A DNA stretch of 18,491 nucleotides. It comes from Syntrophomonadaceae bacterium (lineage in GTDB: Bacteria > Bacillota > Dethiobacteria > DTU022). The stretch covers positions 1 through 18,491 of the forward strand of contig SLQM01000249.1 in NCBI GenBank assembly GCA_007131435.1. The letters run 5' to 3'. The position numbers and the translations under genes were made by a program. The stretch's first letter is position 1. Each line of letters starts with the position of its first letter. The notes beneath the pieces were generated by a model. The model was given only the letters and a program-made list of their open reading frames with translations. It had not been told where the DNA came from and ran no database searches. Positions 15,039 through 18,491 of the stretch are shown in pieces.

Positions 15039-16328
15039 ATGCAGAACGATTTTTTTACCCCTGAAGAGCAGAAAACAAGGCAATTGGAAGGCTTTCAAAA
15101 CACTGTAAGACATGCTTATAAAAACAGCTCTTTTTACCGCCGTATTTTTGATGAAAATAATTTAAGGCCGGATGATATTCAAAACCTCAGTGATATTGAA
15201 AAAATCCCGTACACCCGAAAAAATGATTTAAGGGAAGCTTACCCTTATGGAATGGCTGCTGTCCCACTGGAACAAATATTACGCATTCATGCATCCTCGG
15301 GTACTACCGGCAAACCCATTGTTGCCGGCTATACGAAAACAGACTTAGAATACTGGGCAGAAGGTGTTGCGCGGATCTGTGAAATGGCAGGTGTTAAACC
15401 ATCTGATATTGCCCAGATATCTTTCGGCTACGGTCTTTTTACCGGTGGGTTCGGCCTGCATTACGGGCTTGAAAAGCTTGGTGCAACAGTGGTCCCTTTT
15501 TCCAGCGGCAACACTGAACGCCAGTTGTCGCTGATGAAAGATTTTAACACCAATGTACTTGTCTGCACTCCCTCATTTGCGATCTATATGGCCGAAGTAG
15601 CCCGTGAACTTGGTTATGATCCAGTAGAATTCGGACTGAAAATCGGCCTGTTCGGCGGTGAACCATGTTCTGAGGCAATGCGGGAAGATATTGAAAAACA
15701 ATGGGGTTTGAAAGCAACTATCAATTACGGGCTGACAGAGGTAATCGGCCCCGGGGTATCCGGAGAATGTATGCAAACCAGGGGAATGCACATCCTGGAA
15801 GACTTATATTACCCAGAAGTAATTGACCCTGAATCAAGTTTGCCGCTTCCGGCTGGTGAGCGTGGAGAACTTGTATTAACTCCTCTTTTTAAGGAAGGTT
15901 TTCCAATTATCCGCTACAGGACCGGCGATATAACCCGCCTTATACCTGAAAAATGCCCCTGCGGCAGGACAACACGCCGGATGGATTATATCACCGGCCG
16001 CAGTGACGACATGATCATTATTAAAGGCGTCAATATCTTCCCATCACAAATTGAGGAAGTATTATCAGGTTTTCGTGAAGTATCACCCCATTACAGGCTT
16101 GTCTTGCATAAACAAAAAGGTTTTATCAAGGATTTAGAAGTTCAGGTCGAACTGACACAGGAAGGGTTTTCTGATAGTTTTAGGGAATTGGAAGCGCTGG
16201 AGGGACGCATTCGCAGGCACCTGCGTTCAACTCTTTCCCTGGCACCACGTATCAAATTAATGGAACCTAAATCACTGGAAAGAACAACCGGCAAAGCAAA
16301 AAGAATTATAGAAAGCGAGGAGTTTTAA
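15039..16328 (+). CDS. paaK: phenylacetate-CoA ligase (AMP-forming)
   Basis: This adenylate-forming enzyme joins an aryl-acetate to CoA using ATP, giving AMP and pyrophosphate. Visible motifs are the phosphate-binding loop SSGTTGKP (residues 89-96 of the frame starting at 15030), NYGLTEVIGPG, YRTGDITRL, a Cys pair in KCPCGR, the hinge ITGRSDDMIIIKGVNIFP and a C-terminal TGKAKRI with the likely catalytic Lys. Length (about 430) is normal for PaaK. I choose the ATG at 15039, 9 bases after AGGAG; the ATG at 15030 directly abuts that site. It lies 24 bases after the ACT gene and one base before iorA. Next to Ior genes it could activate imported or produced aryl acids, or take part in their release. 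The acyl substrate is not proven. Confidence 0.92.
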   Translation: MQNDFFTPEEQKTRQLEGFQNTVRHAYKNSSFYRRIFDENNLRPDDIQNLSDIEKIPYTRKNDLREAYPYGMAAVPLEQILRIHASSGTTGKPIVAGYTKTDLEYWAEGVARICEMAGVKPSDIAQISFGYGLFTGGFGLHYGLEKLGATVVPFSSGNTERQLSLMKDFNTNVLVCTPSFAIYMAEVARELGYDPVEFGLKIGLFGGEPCSEAMREDIEKQWGLKATINYGLTEVIGPGVSGECMQTRGMHILEDLYYPEVIDPESSLPLPAGERGELVLTPLFKEGFPIIRYRTGDITRLIPEKCPCGRTTRRMDYITGRSDDMIIIKGVNIFPSQIEEVLSGFREVSPHYRLVLHKQKGFIKDLEVQVELTQEGFSDSFRELEALEGRIRRHLRSTLSLAPRIKLMEPKSLERTTGKAKRIIESEEF

Positions 16329-16329
16329 T

Positions 16330-18099
16330 TTGGCAGAAAACCGAGTTATTATGACAGGCAATGAAGCAATTGCGCTCGGAGCTTATGAAGGAGGGGTATC
16401 TGTCGGTACTGCTTACCCCGGAACACCTAGCACAGAAATTCTTGAAAACCTGGGCCGTTACCCGGAAGTAAACTGCAACTGGTCGGCCAACGAAAAAACT
16501 GCCCTGGAAGAAGCTATAGGTGCCTCAATGGAAGGAGCAAGAGTGCTTACCGCGATGAAACATGTTGGAGTTAATGTCGCTTCAGATCCCTTGATGACTC
16601 TTTCTTACACGGGAGTTGGCGGTGGACTGGTCCTGGTTTCAGCCGACGACCCCGGAATGCACAGTTCTCAGAACGAGCAGGATAACCGCCATTATGCAAG
16701 ATTCGCAAAAATTCCCCTGCTTGAGCCTTCAGACAGCGAAGAAGCTCGCGATTATGTTTTATATGGCCTTGAACTAAGTGAAAAATTTGATACGCCAGTA
16801 ATGCTGCGCAGTACCACCAGGATTTCCCATTCACGCAGCACCGTGGTTAAAGGAAAACGAAGGGAACATAAGGTTGAAGGTTTCAAAAAAGATCCTGCTA
16901 AATATGTAATGCTTCCAGGCTTCGCCCGCTTGCGCCACCCAATAGTTGAAGAACGTTTTCTGGCCCTACAGGAAGAAGCTGAAAAGAGCCCGCTGAATAG
17001 AATTGAAAAAGGTTCTTCAGACCTGGGTATTCTCTGCAGCGGAGTAGCTTACCAGTATGCCCGTGAAGCTATACCTGATGCAACTTTTTTGAAACTTGGC
17101 TTTAGCCATCCACTTCCCAAAAAACTGGTTCGTGAATTTTCATCTATGGTTAAAGAAATAATTGTAGTTGAAGAACTTGATCCATTTTTTGAAGAACAGC
17201 TGCTGGCTATGCATCTTGATATTCCGGTCAGGGGAAAAGAGCTATTTGGTTTACTGGGTGAGTTGGGAGCAGAAATAATCAGGGAAAAACTGTTAAACAT
17301 AAAAACTGAACCGATTGAGATCCGCCAGGGTATTCCCGGCCGTCCACCTGTAATGTGCCCTGGATGTTCTCACCGCGGGGTTTTTCATGTTTTAAAAAAG
17401 CTTAAGCTAAATGTAATGGGCGACATCGGCTGCTACACCCTGGGAGCCCTGAAGCCGTTGGAAGCTATTGACTCCTGTATTTGCATGGGCGCCAGCGTCG
17501 GCACAGCGCTTGGTATGGCTTTGGCCAATCGTGAATCAGCCAAGAAAACGGTAGCGGTAATTGGCGATTCTACTTTTGTTCATTCAGGCATAACACCCCT
17601 CTTAGATGCTGTCTATAACAGGGCGCCTATAACTCTGCTTATTCTTGATAACGGCATTACAGCCATGACAGGTCATCAACACCATCCCGGAACCGGGTCA
17701 AGTTTAAAAGGTGAACCTGCTCCAGCAGTAGACCTGGAAAAGCTATGCCTTGCCCTTGGCGTCGGAAGGGTTAAAGTTGTTGATGCTTTTGATATCAAAA
17801 AAGTACGCGATACGATTAAAGAAGAACTGGAAGCTGACGAGCCATCTGTCGTTATTACACGACAGCCCTGCGTATTCATGCTTACTGAGTTTGATGAGCC
17901 GCATTTCGTAGATCGGGAAAACTGCACAGGCTGCAAAGTTTGTATTGGACTCGGTTGCCCTGCTTTGAGTTTTAAAGATGATAAAGCCATTATTAACAGC
18001 ACAATATGTACAGCCTGCGGGCTTTGTGAACAGCTCTGCCGATTCGATGCAATCAAGCCTGCTTCTGCTGCTGGAAAGGCGGGTGAACAGCATGGCTAA
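16330..18099 (+). CDS. iorA: indolepyruvate:ferredoxin oxidoreductase, alpha subunit
   Basis: With IorB this cytosolic enzyme oxidatively decarboxylates aryl pyruvates with CoA to aryl-acetyl-CoA, CO2 and reduced ferredoxin. The 589-residue chain starts with the pyrimidine-binding-like domain (GNEAIALGA, TAYPGTPSTEI, NEKTALEEAIGASMEGARV). The thiamine-diphosphate domain has CPGCSHRG, GDIGCYTLG and GDSTFVHSGI followed by LDNGITAMTGHQ. The C-terminal ferredoxin domain has Cys532, 535, 538, 543 (then Pro) and Cys560, 563, 566, 570. The last Cys is followed by Arg, not the common Pro. The TTG start at 16330 has GAGGAG 7 bases upstream and follows the paaK stop by one base. It overlaps iorB by 8 bases. 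Confidence 0.96.
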   Translation: MAENRVIMTGNEAIALGAYEGGVSVGTAYPGTPSTEILENLGRYPEVNCNWSANEKTALEEAIGASMEGARVLTAMKHVGVNVASDPLMTLSYTGVGGGLVLVSADDPGMHSSQNEQDNRHYARFAKIPLLEPSDSEEARDYVLYGLELSEKFDTPVMLRSTTRISHSRSTVVKGKRREHKVEGFKKDPAKYVMLPGFARLRHPIVEERFLALQEEAEKSPLNRIEKGSSDLGILCSGVAYQYAREAIPDATFLKLGFSHPLPKKLVREFSSMVKEIIVVEELDPFFEEQLLAMHLDIPVRGKELFGLLGELGAEIIREKLLNIKTEPIEIRQGIPGRPPVMCPGCSHRGVFHVLKKLKLNVMGDIGCYTLGALKPLEAIDSCICMGASVGTALGMALANRESAKKTVAVIGDSTFVHSGITPLLDAVYNRAPITLLILDNGITAMTGHQHHPGTGSSLKGEPAPAVDLEKLCLALGVGRVKVVDAFDIKKVRDTIKEELEADEPSVVITRQPCVFMLTEFDEPHFVDRENCTGCKVCIGLGCPALSFKDDKAIINSTICTACGLCEQLCRFDAIKPASAAGKAGEQHG

Positions 18100-18491
18100 A
18101 ACTGATATTTTAATTGCCGGGGTCGGCGGACAGGGAACCATTTTAACCGGGCGTATTATCGCCTCCCTGGCAATTTCTGAAGGAATGGATGTAAAAACTG
18201 CTGAAACTCACGGGATGGCTCAAAGGGGCGGGAGCGTTATAACTCATGTTCGCATTGGGGAAAAAGTATTTTCACCTTTAATCCCTGCCGGGGATGGAGA
18301 TTTTCTACTATCCTTCGAAAAGATGGAAGCTCTACGCTGGCTTCCATATCTCTCGCCAAAAGGAACTGTTATAGTCAACACCCAGGAACTTGAACCGCTG
18401 CCGGTTCTTACGGGAGAAGCTGAGTATTCAACTGGAATTCTTGAGGAAATTGAAGGTAAAGTTGGCCGGTTAATAGCAGCTGAAGCGCTGT
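18092..18491 (+). CDS. iorB: indolepyruvate:ferredoxin oxidoreductase, beta subunit (partial)
   Basis: The frame opens at ATG 18092 within the end of iorA and runs 133 codons to the window edge without a stop; the family is about 190 residues, so the last third is missing. It begins MAKTDILIAGVGGQGTILTG and contains ETHGMAQRGGSVITHVRIG and SFEKMEALRWLPYLSPKGTVIVNT, all typical of IorB and the gamma domain of 2-oxoacid:ferredoxin oxidoreductases. It pairs with IorA. The 8-base overlap implies coupled translation. Confidence 0.95.
   Translation, partial: MAKTDILIAGVGGQGTILTGRIIASLAISEGMDVKTAETHGMAQRGGSVITHVRIGEKVFSPLIPAGDGDFLLSFEKMEALRWLPYLSPKGTVIVNTQELEPLPVLTGEAEYSTGILEEIEGKVGRLIAAEAL

Noticed and set aside
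17676..18141. Two minus-strand ORFs antisense to iorA and iorB
   Set aside because: They are shadows of the strongly supported thiamine and ferredoxin domains of iorA; their products are low-complexity.
1..18491. CRISPR arrays, tRNA or rRNA genes, prophage or defence genes
   Set aside because: No regularly spaced repeats, tRNA-like folds or rRNA sequence were seen, and all long ORFs are explained by metabolic, translation or IS genes.

Overview
The window looks like a chromosomal segment of an anaerobic, spore-former-type Firmicute (class Clostridia, perhaps a syntrophic or Desulfotomaculum-like lineage). The basis is the gene order rel-dtd-hisS-aspS followed by a probable 6S RNA, AGGAGG-type ribosome binding sites, sigma-A-like promoters, frequent TTG/GTG starts, and oxygen-sensitive ferredoxin-dependent enzymes (aldehyde:ferredoxin oxidoreductase, indolepyruvate:ferredoxin oxidoreductase, several radical SAM proteins). 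The lineage is inferred from these features only.

Layout. (1) Positions 1-6130, minus strand: the end of a likely 6S RNA, then an in-frame HisRS-AspRS fusion (1027 aa), D-aminoacyl-tRNA deacylase and bifunctional Rel (p)ppGpp synthetase/hydrolase, transcribed from a promoter upstream of rel. (2) 6131-7888: a complete insertion sequence with perfect 13-bp terminal inverted repeats and one DDE transposase, placed between two divergent genes. (3) 7956-11391: a tungsten-enzyme module. A radical SAM/SPASM maturase on the plus strand converges on an AOR-moaD-like operon on the minus strand, which has its own strong promoter and a terminator. (4) 11458-12772, minus: a small EF-Tu domain-2-like protein, azlC and azlD, tightly packed. 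(5) 12877-14294, minus: thioredoxin and a PflX-like radical SAM protein, each with its own promoter. (6) 14439-18491, plus: an operon of a double-ACT protein, phenylacetate-CoA ligase, and the alpha and (cut by the window end) beta subunits of indolepyruvate:ferredoxin oxidoreductase.

How it fits together. Regions 3 and 6 suggest fermentation of aromatic (and possibly branched-chain) amino acids. Transaminated 2-oxo acids are oxidatively decarboxylated to aryl-acetyl-CoA by IorAB, the CoA ester and acid are interconverted by the PaaK-type ligase, and side-product aldehydes are oxidised to acids by the tungsten AOR. Both oxidations yield reduced ferredoxin. AzlCD would export branched-chain amino acids, and the ACT protein may sense an amino acid. 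The most unusual single object is the HisRS-AspRS fusion: both catalytic units look complete, and no in-frame NTG codon other than CTG lies near the junction to start a separate AspRS.
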